A stretch of DNA of 37,403 nucleotides from an uncultured Anaeromyxobacter sp. (GCA_903874275.1 CAIQRS010000277.1:1-37403), one strand, 5' to 3'; shown: positions 1-8,310, counted from the stretch's first letter. A program made the numbers and translations. Notes: generated from the letters alone by a model not told the origin.

Positions 1-295
<295 letters not shown>

Positions 296-299
<4 letters not shown>

Positions 300-1009
300 G
301 CGAGCGAGCCGGACACCCCGCCGCGGAGAGCCTCCGTGCGCTCCTCGGCGGGTCGGCCGGCTCACTCAAGATCTTCCCGCTGCCCGAGGTGGTGGTCTTC
401 CCGGGTACGCCGGCGCCGTTCCACCTCTTCGAGCCGCGCTACCGCGCCATGACCAAGGCCGCCCTCTCGGGCGACCGGCTCATGGCGGTGGCCACGCTGC
501 GCGATCCGGCCGACGCCGCGCAGCCCCGCGCGCCCCTCTTCCCGGTGGCCGGGGCCGGCTTCATCGAGGCCGACGAGCGGCTGCCCGACGGGCGGTTCAA
601 CATCCTGCTGCGCGGGGTGGCCCGGGTGCGGCTCGTGGAGGAGATCCTGGAGACCGGTCGCCCGTACCGGGAATTCCGGGTCGAGGTGCTGGACGACGTC
701 TACCCACCCGGCGGCCCCCCGGCCCTGGCCGCGGAGGTCTCCACCCTGGAGCGATGCGTCCTCGAGCTGGCGCGGCGCAGCGACGCCGAGAGCGGGGCGC
801 GCGACCTGGCCGAGGCGGTGGCCCGCATGAGGGCCCCGGGCCGGCTCGCCGACGCGGTCGCGGCGGCGCTGGTCTCCGACACGGAGTCGCGCATCGCCAT
901 CCTCGAGGAGCTCGACGTGGGGCGCCGCATCGGCCTGGTGGTGGACGAGGTGGCGGCGCTCCTGCTCGGGTCGTACGGGGCGGGCGGGTCGCCGGCGGCC
1001 AGCGCCTAG
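296..1009 (+). CDS. Stand-alone LON substrate-binding (PUA-like) domain protein
   Basis: A 237-residue protein consisting mainly of the N-terminal domain of Lon protease without the AAA+ and protease parts. Residues 24-48 contain the family hallmark (KIFPLPEVVVFPGTPAPFHL followed by FEPRYRAM), and residues 98-112 carry DGRFNILLRGVARVRL, close to the conserved strand of LON-domain proteins. Residues 145-225 are helical, also as in LON domains. Such proteins are thought to act as substrate or peptide adaptors, but no precise role is established. The ATG start overlaps the pyrophosphatase stop (ATGA), implying translational coupling. The stop is convergent with that of the UDP-glucose dehydrogenase gene: the two TAG codons share the CTAG at 1006-1009. 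Confidence 0.87.
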
Positions 1010-3753
1010 TCCCGCGAGGCGCGCCCGATGCCCTGGTAGGTGAACCCCATGGCCCGGACCTTGGCCGGGTCCCAGACGTTGCGTCCGTCGAGGAGCACCG
1101 GCTGCTTCATGATCTGCTTGAGCCGCGCGAAGTCGGGCTGGCGGAACTCGTTCCACTCGGTGACCAGGACGAGCGCGTCGGCCCCGGCGGCGGCGGAGTA
1201 GGGGTCGGGGGAGAGCTCGATCCGCCCGCCGAAGATGGCGGTCGCCACCTCGGAGGCCACCGGATCGTGGGCCCGGACCCTGGCGCCGTTTCCGAGGAGC
1301 CCCTCGATGATGGTGATGGAGGGGGCCTCGCGCATGTCGTCGGTCTTGGGCTTGAACGCCAGCCCCCAGACCGCGAAGGTGAGCCCCTGCAGCGAGCCGA
1401 AGTGCTTCTGCGCCTTCTCGAGGAGGGTGCGCTTCTGCCGCTCGTTCACCCGCTCCACCGAGCGGAGCAGGTCGAAGTCGAGCCCCACCCCGCGCGCCAT
1501 GGTCATGAGGGCGCGGACGTCCTTGGGGAAGCAGTTGTGAACGACGAGCCCTCCGGTGGTCACGAAGGTCTCCGCGCCGGGGACCTCGAGGGAGTAGACC
1601 GGCGCCCGGAACGCTCGGCGCGAGACCTTGGTCACGCGGACGAGCGCGGTCCCCGCACCCGCATCCACCCAGCCGGTGGGGGCCGTGCGCCTTCGGAGCC
1701 GGGAGAGGGATCGGCCGATGCCCTCGCGGTCGCGGGGAGGGACGAGATCGAGGAGTTTCTCGACCCGGTCGGCCCCGGACACGACCAGCCAGTCGGTGTC
1801 CACCGTGGACTTCGGGGTGCGGCCCACCTTCCACCGGGCCACGATCCCGAGGCCGGAGAGCAGGCGGAGCATTCCGTCGGCCAGCGCCCTGCTCACGGTG
1901 CCGTACTCGAGCACCACGCTCGGCCCGCCTCCGACGAGCGACCAGGAGCCGTCGCCCCGCCACAGGCCGGAGAGGAGCGCCCTTCGCTCGCTGGAGGGGC
2001 GGTCCCAGATCAGATCGGGGATCCGGTGGCTGTAACAGTCGGCGCCGAGCTCCAGGACGTCGAGGAACAGGCCGGCGAGGAGCCGGGAGGAGACCGAAAC
2101 TTGAAGCGTCGTGGACAGGCGACGCACGTCCGCCTTCACGCCCTGGTCGCGCCAGAATCCGGCCACCTCGTCGGCGAGATCGTGTTCGCGAGTGGGGTGG
2201 AACGACCAGGCGAGCCGGCGCCGCCGCCCGTCCGTCGTGCAGTGCCCCTCGGCGAGGTACAGGCCGACGACGCGCCAGAAGTGCTCGTTGGCGAGCAGGG
2301 ACACCGGCACGCGGGTGCCGTTCTTCACCGTCGATGCCCGGGCGCAGTCGAGCGCGATCCCCAGCGGCGCGACCTCGTGGAGCCGCACGACGCCGCCCCG
2401 GACGACGTCGTCCGCCCGCGCGCGACCACGCGGATGGTCGAGCCGGGCCAGGGCCCGGTGCACCCCGGCGCTGCCCATCCCGACGAGTCGCATCTCGTCC
2501 TGGATGGAGGGGTGGACGATGACGTTCTCGGCGACGAGCCCCGACGGGCCCATCGCCTCGAGGAGGTCGAGCTCGAGAGGGAGGGCGCTGCCAGCCGTGG
2601 CCGTGGCGGCGCCGCGGGCGACCGGCAGCCAGTCGGCCGTGTCGAGCGCGGAGGCCTCCTTCAGGCCGAAGGACCGTCCGGATCGGTCGCTCACGACGAA
2701 CGGGTGGTCGGGCGTGCACACCACCCGCCTCCCCATCTTGGTGGTGACCTCGACGGCCTCGCCGTCGTGCCAGCGGCGCGTGGCCGCGGACACGGGGAGG
2801 AAGACCGGGCGGGCTCCCCCGGGGCGCCAGGAGAGGACCTCGAGCCCCTCGACGGCCACCGCGGCGTCCACCGGCGCGGCAGGCCCGGCCAGCGCGGCGA
2901 AGAGGTCCTGCAGTTCGACCAGCCGGGTCCGGCCATCCTGCCTGACCAGCACCGTCTCCTTGCCGGCGAGGCACGACCCCCCGAATCCCGCTCCCGGGAA
3001 GAGGAACGGGTAGCCGATGCGCTTGTCCGAGCCCATGCCCCGCCGGACGTGGTCCACGTCGGCGCCGACCCGCTCGCAGAGGCTGGCCACGTCGTTCATG
3101 AAGGAGATGCGCGTCGCCAGCATGGCGTTGGCCGCGTACTTGGTGAGCTCGGAGGAGCGCCGGTCCATGAAGAGGATGGGCTGCTCGGTGCGGACGAAGG
3201 GGGCGTAGAGCTCGGTCATCACCGCGCGCGCCTTCTCGGAGGCGACGCCGACCACGATGCGGTCGGGGCGCATGAAGTCGTCGATGGCCGCCCCCTCCTT
3301 CAGGAACTCGGGGTTGGAGACCACGTCGAAGGGGACCTGCGCGACCCGCGCCACCACCTCGGAGACCCGGTCGGCGCTGCCCACCGGGACCGTGCTCTTG
3401 TTCACGATCACCGTGTAGCGGCCGATGGAGCGGCCGATCTGCTCCGCGGCGGCGAGCACGTAGGAGAGGTCGGCCTCGCCGGTCTCGCCGGGCGGGGTGC
3501 CCACTGCGATGAAGGCCACGTCCACGTCACGGACCGCGTCGGCGGTCACGGTGGTGAAGTCGAGGCGGCCGTCGCGGACGTTGCGCTTCACCAGCTCCTC
3601 GAGCCCCGGCTCGTAGATGGGGATGCCGCCGCCCCGCAGCGTGGCGATCTTGCGCTCGTCGAGGTCGACGCAGGTGACCTGGTGGCCGGTCTCGGCGAGG
3701 CAGGTACCGGTGACGAGCCCGACGTAGCCGGTTCCGATGACGGCGATCTTCAC
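1006..3753 (-). CDS. ugd: UDP-glucose 6-dehydrogenase precursor with in-frame intein
   Basis: NAD+-dependent oxidation of UDP-glucose to UDP-glucuronate, a precursor for acidic surface polysaccharides. The precursor is 915 residues; removing the intein (261-740) leaves 435, a normal family length. The N-extein has the Rossmann motif GTGYVGL (7-13), the NKSTVPVGS segment (118-126), NPEFLKEG (147-154) and the catalytic-domain lysine region ELTKYAANAML (202-212). The C-extein resumes at the catalytic cysteine (CFPKDVRAL, 741-749) and includes VWGLAFKPKTDDMREAPS (795-812), the second nucleotide-binding half and DGRNVWD (889-895). The start is GTG, with AAAGGA about 7 bases upstream. It lies at the 3' end of a minus-strand glycosyltransferase run, consistent with supplying UDP-GlcA to that cluster. 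Activity should depend on splicing. Confidence 0.96.
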   Translation of the reverse strand: MKIAVIGTGYVGLVTGTCLAETGHQVTCVDLDERKIATLRGGGIPIYEPGLEELVKRNVRDGRLDFTTVTADAVRDVDVAFIAVGTPPGETGEADLSYVLAAAEQIGRSIGRYTVIVNKSTVPVGSADRVSEVVARVAQVPFDVVSNPEFLKEGAAIDDFMRPDRIVVGVASEKARAVMTELYAPFVRTEQPILFMDRRSSELTKYAANAMLATRISFMNDVASLCERVGADVDHVRRGMGSDKRIGYPFLFPGAGFGGSCLAGKETVLVRQDGRTRLVELQDLFAALAGPAAPVDAAVAVEGLEVLSWRPGGARPVFLPVSAATRRWHDGEAVEVTTKMGRRVVCTPDHPFVVSDRSGRSFGLKEASALDTADWLPVARGAATATAGSALPLELDLLEAMGPSGLVAENVIVHPSIQDEMRLVGMGSAGVHRALARLDHPRGRARADDVVRGGVVRLHEVAPLGIALDCARASTVKNGTRVPVSLLANEHFWRVVGLYLAEGHCTTDGRRRRLAWSFHPTREHDLADEVAGFWRDQGVKADVRRLSTTLQVSVSSRLLAGLFLDVLELGADCYSHRIPDLIWDRPSSERRALLSGLWRGDGSWSLVGGGPSVVLEYGTVSRALADGMLRLLSGLGIVARWKVGRTPKSTVDTDWLVVSGADRVEKLLDLVPPRDREGIGRSLSRLRRRTAPTGWVDAGAGTALVRVTKVSRRAFRAPVYSLEVPGAETFVTTGGLVVHNCFPKDVRALMTMARGVGLDFDLLRSVERVNERQKRTLLEKAQKHFGSLQGLTFAVWGLAFKPKTDDMREAPSITIIEGLLGNGARVRAHDPVASEVATAIFGGRIELSPDPYSAAAGADALVLVTEWNEFRQPDFARLKQIMKQPVLLDGRNVWDPAKVRAMGFTYQGIGRASRD
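1534..2973 (-). mobile_element. LAGLIDADG homing-endonuclease intein in ugd
   Basis: A 480-residue in-frame insertion (precursor residues 261-740) with all blocks of a class 1 intein. Block A starts CLAGKETVLV (Cys1 = 261). Block B is VVCTPDHPFV (344-353) with the TxxH-type histidine. Blocks C and E are LAGLIDADG helices, VVGLYLAEGH (495-504) and LLSGLWRGDGSW (593-604), with acidic residues Glu502 and Asp601 retained. Block F is VYSLEVPGAETFVT (719-732), and block G ends VVHN (737-740) with the His-Asn pair, followed by Cys+1 (741). Predicted spliced junction: GFGGS-CFPKDV. No frameshift or stop breaks the splicing or endonuclease parts, so both may be active. Single-line hand counts suggest GC slightly below the exteins (67% at 2101-2160, 72% at 3541-3600). 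The Methanocaldococcus jannaschii homologue is a known intein host; I cannot recall whether its insertion site is identical. Confidence 0.96.
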
Positions 3754-3793
3754 GGGGAGGTCCTTTCCGGGAGGGTGGCGACGGCGAAATCTA

Positions 3794-4588
3794 TCATCGA
3801 ACCCGCGGCCGCAAGGCCCGGAGAACGCGGTACACGGCCAGGATCTGGGCGGTGCGGAGCCGCTTGCGGAGGTGGAGCATCCTCCCAGGAGGGGCGTGGC
3901 GCAGGAAGACCTGCCGGTCCTCGGCGAACTGGGCCTCGAACGACGAGCCGCTCTTCGAGGAGACGTGCCAGCGGAAGGCGGCCAGCGTGCGGTCGAGCCA
4001 GAGGGGCGGCGCCACCCGGGCGAAGCGCAGCCAGAGGTCGTAGTCGAAGGTGTAGCGCAGCGACGGGTCGAGGATGCCTACCCGGTCCTGGAGGGACCGC
4101 CGCCAGAAGACCGTCATCTGGCTCACGTAGTTCTCGACGAGGAGCCGCTCGAGCCGGTGGCGGCGGGCCCGGAAGTCCTTGTAGGCCGAGACCGGGCGCC
4201 GGATGATCCGGTCCTCCTCGTCCACGATGTCGCACCGCCCGTGAAGCCAGAGCGCGCCCGGATGGTCGCGGAAGGCCTCCACCGCGGCCTGGATCGCCCC
4301 CGGGCGGAGCAGGTCGTCCGAGTTCACCCAGCCCAGGATCTCCCCGCGGGCCCTGGAGAGCGCCCGGTTCACCGCGTCGGCCTGCCCGGCGTCCTTCTCG
4401 ACGGCGAGGGAGATCCGGTCGCGGTGGCGCTCCAGCACCTCCAGCGTGCCGTCCCTGCTCCCGCCGTCCTGGACCAGCACCTCGAGGTCGAAGTCGCCGC
4501 GCTGGGAGAGGATGCTCTCGAGCGTGCGCTCCACGAAGGGGCGCTGGTCGAGCGACGGCACGACGATGGAGACGAGCGGGCGGCTCAC
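3794..4588 (-). CDS. GT2 family glycosyltransferase
   Basis: A 264-residue inverting GT-A glycosyltransferase, probably cytoplasmic and adding one sugar to a lipid-linked glycan. It begins with the GT2 core (SRPLVSIVVPSLDQRPFVE, 2-20). QDGGSRDGT (40-48) binds the nucleotide, WVNSDDLLRPGA (87-98) holds the metal-binding NSDD, and YDLWLRFA (183-190) lies in the acceptor region. The reading frame is open further upstream, but the family homology starts at a GTG that forms a GTGA overlap with the stop of the DUF2304 gene, so that start is chosen. Nothing identifies donor or acceptor sugar. Followed after 40 bases by ugd on the same strand. Confidence 0.88.
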   Translation of the reverse strand: MSRPLVSIVVPSLDQRPFVERTLESILSQRGDFDLEVLVQDGGSRDGTLEVLERHRDRISLAVEKDAGQADAVNRALSRARGEILGWVNSDDLLRPGAIQAAVEAFRDHPGALWLHGRCDIVDEEDRIIRRPVSAYKDFRARRHRLERLLVENYVSQMTVFWRRSLQDRVGILDPSLRYTFDYDLWLRFARVAPPLWLDRTLAAFRWHVSSKSGSSFEAQFAEDRQVFLRHAPPGRMLHLRKRLRTAQILAVYRVLRALRPRVR

Positions 4589-5004
4589 GGGCTCGGGCCG
4601 GCTCCGTCCCGTCCCGGCGTGGTGCCGCCGACGTCGCGGCGGGTCCGGCGTTCCGCCTCCAGCTCGGCGCGGAGCGAGGCGCACTCCTGCGCCAGCCGCC
4701 GGATGCGGGCTGCGTTCTGCGAGCTGGCAACGGTGTTCACGAGCACGTTCACCGCCAGGTACAGGACGGCGGCGCCGAAGACCGCGTTGGAGGCGACCTG
4801 GAAGCCGAGCAGGTGGGCCGCGCGCACCAGGATCCCGGGGAAGAGGGCCACCACGGTGGCGACGAGGGTGGTCACCACCCAGACCAGGCTGTCCCGGAGC
4901 GAGAGGCGCTGGGTGCGGACCAGCCGGAGCACCCAGAGCAGGAAGACCGCCAGGATGACGACCGAGACGACCTGCAGCTCGATGGGGATGAGGTCGGTCC
5001 TCAC
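4585..5004 (-). CDS. DUF2304 family membrane protein
   Basis: A 139-residue protein with three predicted membrane helices (about 8-27, 40-60 and 70-90). A charged, probably coiled-coil tail (95-122, rich in Arg/Glu/Leu) and a disordered Gly/Pro end follow. The layout and the motif RLSLRDSLVW (33-42) after the first helix match DUF2304 proteins. These are commonly encoded beside DPM1-like GT2 enzymes, as here, and are thought to partner them at the membrane; the role is not established. The GTG start overlaps the stop of the upstream GT2 (GTGA), and its stop overlaps the next gene the same way, so three genes are likely translated as a coupled set. Confidence 0.82.
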   Translation of the reverse strand: MRTDLIPIELQVVSVVILAVFLLWVLRLVRTQRLSLRDSLVWVVTTLVATVVALFPGILVRAAHLLGFQVASNAVFGAAVLYLAVNVLVNTVASSQNAARIRRLAQECASLRAELEAERRTRRDVGGTTPGRDGAGPSP

Positions 5005-5720
5005 GCGAGCTCCTCCTCGGCGCCGTGCCGCGTGGGGAGCAGGACCAGCGCCATGGAGACCTTGACCAGGTAGTAGAGCGATCGACCCGGGCCGATCGAG
5101 CTCTCGCCGTGGAGCCGCTCGGTCATCCGCACCGGGACCTCGGTCACCGAGAGCCCGGCCCGGGCCGCCACGGCGATCGACTCGGGCTCCGGGTAGTCGG
5201 GAGGGTAGCTGCGGGCGAAGAGCTCGATGGCGCGGCGGCCGGCGGCGCGGAAGCCGGAGGTGGGATCGGAGACCCGGGCCCCGCAGCGCAGCCGGAGCAT
5301 GAGGGAGAGGTAGCGGATCCCGGCCCGGCGCGACCAGGTGGAGCGGAAGGCGCCCGCCACCCGGGGTCCGAAGAACCGCGACCCCACCGCCAGGTCGGCC
5401 CGGCCGGAGGCCACCTCGGCCACCAGGGCGGGGAGGTACCCGGTGTCGTGCTGCCCGTCGCCGTCCACCTGGACGGCCACGTCGTAGCCGTGGTCGCGGG
5501 CCCAGCGGTAGCCGGCCTGGACCGCGCCGCCGATGCCCAGGTTCACCGGGAGGGAGAGCAGCGTGGCCCCCAGGGAGCGGGCCACCGCCGCGGTGCCGTC
5601 GGTGGAGCCGTCGTCCACCACGCAGACGTCCACGCCCGGCGCGGACCGGCGCAGCCCGGCCACCACCGCGGGGAGGCTCCGCTCCTCGTTGAAGGCGGGG
5701 ACGATGGCGAGGACGCGCAC
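5001..5720 (-). CDS. DPM1-like GT2 glycosyltransferase (polyprenyl-phosphate sugar synthase type)
   Basis: A 239-residue GT2 enzyme of the dolichol-phosphate mannose synthase type, which transfers a sugar from a nucleotide donor to polyprenyl phosphate. Visible motifs: IVPAFNEERSLPAVV (6-20), VVDDGSTDGT (34-43), the DxD centre VDGDGQHD (85-92) and the family signature SDPTSGFRA (151-159). The C-terminal segment LYYLVKVSMALVLLPT (215-230) may be a membrane-contacting helix. Start is GTG; an ATG eleven bases upstream is in another frame. Coupled to the DUF2304 gene downstream, a common pairing. Sugar specificity is unknown. Confidence 0.88.
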   Translation of the reverse strand: MRVLAIVPAFNEERSLPAVVAGLRRSAPGVDVCVVDDGSTDGTAAVARSLGATLLSLPVNLGIGGAVQAGYRWARDHGYDVAVQVDGDGQHDTGYLPALVAEVASGRADLAVGSRFFGPRVAGAFRSTWSRRAGIRYLSLMLRLRCGARVSDPTSGFRAAGRRAIELFARSYPPDYPEPESIAVAARAGLSVTEVPVRMTERLHGESSIGPGRSLYYLVKVSMALVLLPTRHGAEEELA

Positions 5721-5776
5721 GGAAGGTCCATTACACCACGGGCTGGCGGCGCCGTCGCGTTCGAGGCGAAACGGAG

Positions 5777-6703
5777 CTAACGAGGGAGCAGCGCCAGCCG
5801 GGCCGCCGCCTGGGCGCCTCGCAGGTGGGTGAGGCGAGACGGGTCGCCGGCGGAGCGGACCACCGCGTCCACGGCGGCGCGCTCCGGCGCCGAGAGCGGC
5901 GGGGCGAGGGCCCCGGCGGCGCCCGCCACCTCCGGGAAGTGGAGGGCGAGCAGCGCCATCGAGCCGTGCAGCGCCCGGGAGAGCCCCAGCGCGACGGCCC
6001 GTTCTTTCACCTGTAGTGAATCGAGCGGAGGATCGAGCCGGAGGACTTCCCGCAGGTCCACGAAGGTGACGAGCGGCGCGTAGAGCCCCTGCTCGGCCTG
6101 CTCGGCCACCGTGGAGAGCAGCATGTCCTCCGGGGACGGGCGCCGGATCTCCGGTCCCAGGGCGGGAAGCGGCGTGGCCCGGTCGAAGAGCCCCGCGTCG
6201 GGGGGGGCCCCCTGCCAGAGCCCCTCCTGGATGGTGAAGCGCACCCGGTCGTCCCCGAAGGCCGCCCCACGTCCACCCCCGGCCACCGCCTCGACGCGGA
6301 AGCCGGCGCCCTTGGCCGCCTCGGCGAACCGGGCCCCGTCCTCCCCCCGGACGGCCAGGCGCAGGTCGCCGAGCGGGCGGAAGGCCAGGTGCGGGTAGAG
6401 CCAGTCCACGGCCGCCAGGCCGGAGAGCACCACCACCGGGACGGGGCTCGCCTTGAGGGCGCCCCGGAGCGTCATGATCCGGTAGACGTTGTCGTTCACC
6501 ACGCCCTGGTAGAGGGCGAGCAGCTTCTCACGGAACTGGGCGGGGACACCGGCGCCCAGCGCGCAGGTCTCCAGGTGGTAGCTGGCGATGGGGGCGAGCC
6601 CGTTGGCCTCGAGGACCTCGGCGAGGAGGGCCAGGTCGCAGGGGGGGAGCGCGGCCGGGGGCTCGAAGGCGGAGAGTGCGCGGATGGCGTCGGAGAGGGG
6701 CAC
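5777..6703 (-). CDS. Nucleotidyltransferase-like protein with altered active site
   Basis: A 308-residue protein resembling the uncharacterised nucleotidyltransferase family PF14907 (NTP_transf_5), often found in polysaccharide clusters. The diagnostic stretch is at 91-118: VVLSGLAAVDWLYPHLAFRP followed by LGDLRLAV. In typical members this reads LLKG...YP...R.MGDIDLLV. Here the lysine is Ser94 and the second aspartate of the DxD metal site is Arg115, so classical nucleotidyl transfer is doubtful. The rest is mostly helical. The start is GTG; the stop lies 56 bases before the DPM1-like gene, and the upstream gene ends nine bases before this start. It may be a regulatory or binding pseudo-enzyme (inference). 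Family assignment is from memory of the motif, so moderate confidence. Confidence 0.68.
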   Translation of the reverse strand: MPLSDAIRALSAFEPPAALPPCDLALLAEVLEANGLAPIASYHLETCALGAGVPAQFREKLLALYQGVVNDNVYRIMTLRGALKASPVPVVVLSGLAAVDWLYPHLAFRPLGDLRLAVRGEDGARFAEAAKGAGFRVEAVAGGGRGAAFGDDRVRFTIQEGLWQGAPPDAGLFDRATPLPALGPEIRRPSPEDMLLSTVAEQAEQGLYAPLVTFVDLREVLRLDPPLDSLQVKERAVALGLSRALHGSMALLALHFPEVAGAAGALAPPLSAPERAAVDAVVRSAGDPSRLTHLRGAQAAARLALLPR

Positions 6704-6712
6704 CCGGTGGTT

Positions 6713-8224
6713 CTATTCGGGCCGCCGCTCCATCACCGCGATGAGCGAGAGGGGCGGGAAGGGGAGGAAGCGGTCCACCACCCGGGAGATGGGGGTGATC
6801 CAGTCGACGATGCGGATCTGGAGCAGCCCGAAGCTGGTCTTGCGCATCACCCGCCCGTTCAGGAACCAGGGCAGCGAGGAGACCCGGTTGAAGCGCACGA
6901 TCTGCTTCACCTCGAGACCGGCCTCCTCGGCGACCCGGCGCAGGCTGGCCTCGGTGTAGCGCCGCTTGTGGCCGAGCACCTCGTCGAGCGAGCCGAAGTT
7001 CCACGGCCCGCTGGGGACGAGCACGATGGCCTTCCCGTTCGCGGAGAGGGCGGCGCAGATGTTGCGAAGTGCTCCCACGTCGTCGTCGATGTGCTCGATC
7101 ACGTTCAGGCACACCACCGAGTCGAAGCCCCCGGCCAGCTGGGGATAGGAGGCCAGGTCGGTGACGTCGGTGAAGCGGGCGGCCAGGTAGGGCCGGTCGC
7201 TGGTGAGGTTCTGGAGCGTCTTCACGTAGAGCGGATTCACGTCGCTGGCCACGTAGACGTCGCGTGGAACGAGCCGGCGCGTCAGGTTCCCCGTTCCCGA
7301 TCCGATCTCCAGCAGCCGGGAGCCCAGGAACGGGCGGATCACGTCGGCCATCCAGCCGTTGAACCGCTGGGCCCGGGCCAGGCGCCCGAGCATCTGCGAG
7401 CCGTGCTCGTCGCGCACGTAGACGTCGTCGCCGAGCGAGAAGCGGAAGATGGCGAGGAGCGCCTTCAGCCCGTCCCGCCACCCGATCTTCTTGCCCTCCT
7501 GGTAGGTGCGCCCCGAGTAGCTGATGGGCACCTCGAAGATGCGCGCCTCCCGCTTGGCCAGCTTGATGGTGAGCTCGGGCTCCAGCCGGAAGTCGTTGGA
7601 GACGATGGGGATGGAGCGCAGGAGATCGGTGCGGACCGCCTTGTAGCAGGTCTCCATGTCGGTGAGGTTCAGGTTGGTGACCAGGTTGGTGAGGAAGGTG
7701 AGGAGCTTGTTTCCGATCTGGTGCCGGAAGAGCAGCACCCGCCGGGCCTCGCCGCCTGCGAACCGGCTGCCGAACACCGCGTCGGCGCCCTCGCGCACCA
7801 GGACCTCGACGATGCGCAGGATGTCCTTGGGGTGGTACTCGAGGTCGGCGTCGTGGATCACCGAGAACTCGCCGTCGGCGAGCGCCAGCGCGGATCGGAC
7901 GGCGGTGCCCTTGCCGCCGTTCCGCTCGTGGCGGAGGAAGACCCACTCGGTCTTGCCGTGAAGACCCCGGCCCAGCTCGATCGCCGGGACCGAGCCGATC
8001 CCCGCGCGTGGCGCCGCGGGCGGTGGGGGGGCGAGCGCGATCCCCCGTTCGGCGGCGAAGGAGTGCAGTGCGCCGGGGGTTCCGTCCCGAGACGAGTCAT
8101 CCACCACGACGACCTGGATGCGCTCGAGGTGCGGGCTCGACTCGAGGGCCGAGAGGCGGGCCAGCGAGGCCGCCACGAGGTGCTGCTCGTTGAAGACCGG
8201 GACGAGGACGGAGAGCGACGACAT
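6713..8224 (-). CDS. Fusion protein: GT2 glycosyltransferase plus SAM methyltransferase
   Basis: A 503-residue two-domain protein. Residues 4-265 are a DPM1-like GT2 domain: LVPVFNEQHLV (7-17), VVDDSSRDGTPGA (40-52), a Pro/Ala-rich insertion at 64-80, RNGGKGTAVRSAL (101-113) and the DxD in HDADLEYHP (124-132). Residues 285-500 are a class I methyltransferase, with motif I LLEIGSGTGNLTRRL (304-318), a later acidic position ASDVNP (326-331) and LNVIEHIDDD (373-382). The reading frame stays open far upstream, but GT2 homology starts at the ATG used here; the upstream part overlaps another GT2 gene in a different frame. The fusion suggests sugar transfer and methylation, or synthesis of a methylated glycan, on one membrane-associated polypeptide (inference). 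Confidence 0.88.
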   Translation of the reverse strand: MSSLSVLVPVFNEQHLVAASLARLSALESSPHLERIQVVVVDDSSRDGTPGALHSFAAERGIALAPPPPAAPRAGIGSVPAIELGRGLHGKTEWVFLRHERNGGKGTAVRSALALADGEFSVIHDADLEYHPKDILRIVEVLVREGADAVFGSRFAGGEARRVLLFRHQIGNKLLTFLTNLVTNLNLTDMETCYKAVRTDLLRSIPIVSNDFRLEPELTIKLAKREARIFEVPISYSGRTYQEGKKIGWRDGLKALLAIFRFSLGDDVYVRDEHGSQMLGRLARAQRFNGWMADVIRPFLGSRLLEIGSGTGNLTRRLVPRDVYVASDVNPLYVKTLQNLTSDRPYLAARFTDVTDLASYPQLAGGFDSVVCLNVIEHIDDDVGALRNICAALSANGKAIVLVPSGPWNFGSLDEVLGHKRRYTEASLRRVAEEAGLEVKQIVRFNRVSSLPWFLNGRVMRKTSFGLLQIRIVDWITPISRVVDRFLPFPPLSLIAVMERRPE

Positions 8225-8310
8225 GACCGACCGATCTTGTATCGCAGGTTGGCGGACGTCGCACCCTTCACGGGAATCGCGAAGCGGTAGTCCTCGAGAC
8301 CAGACGGTTC

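Noticed and set aside
362-2974. An 870-codon minus-strand frame overlapping ugd in another phase
   Set aside because: Low-complexity Arg/Pro/Gly translation, no recognisable fold; explained by third-position GC bias.
754-4206. A 1150-codon plus-strand open frame opposite ugd
   Set aside because: Composition is Arg/Gly/His/Pro-rich with no domain, and it lies antisense to the clearly conserved dehydrogenase and intein; a GC-rich shadow frame.
8255-8300. An imperfect stem (CTTCGCG/CGTGAAG) after the GT2 gene as an intrinsic terminator
   Set aside because: One imperfect pair and no T-tract; too weak to list as a feature.
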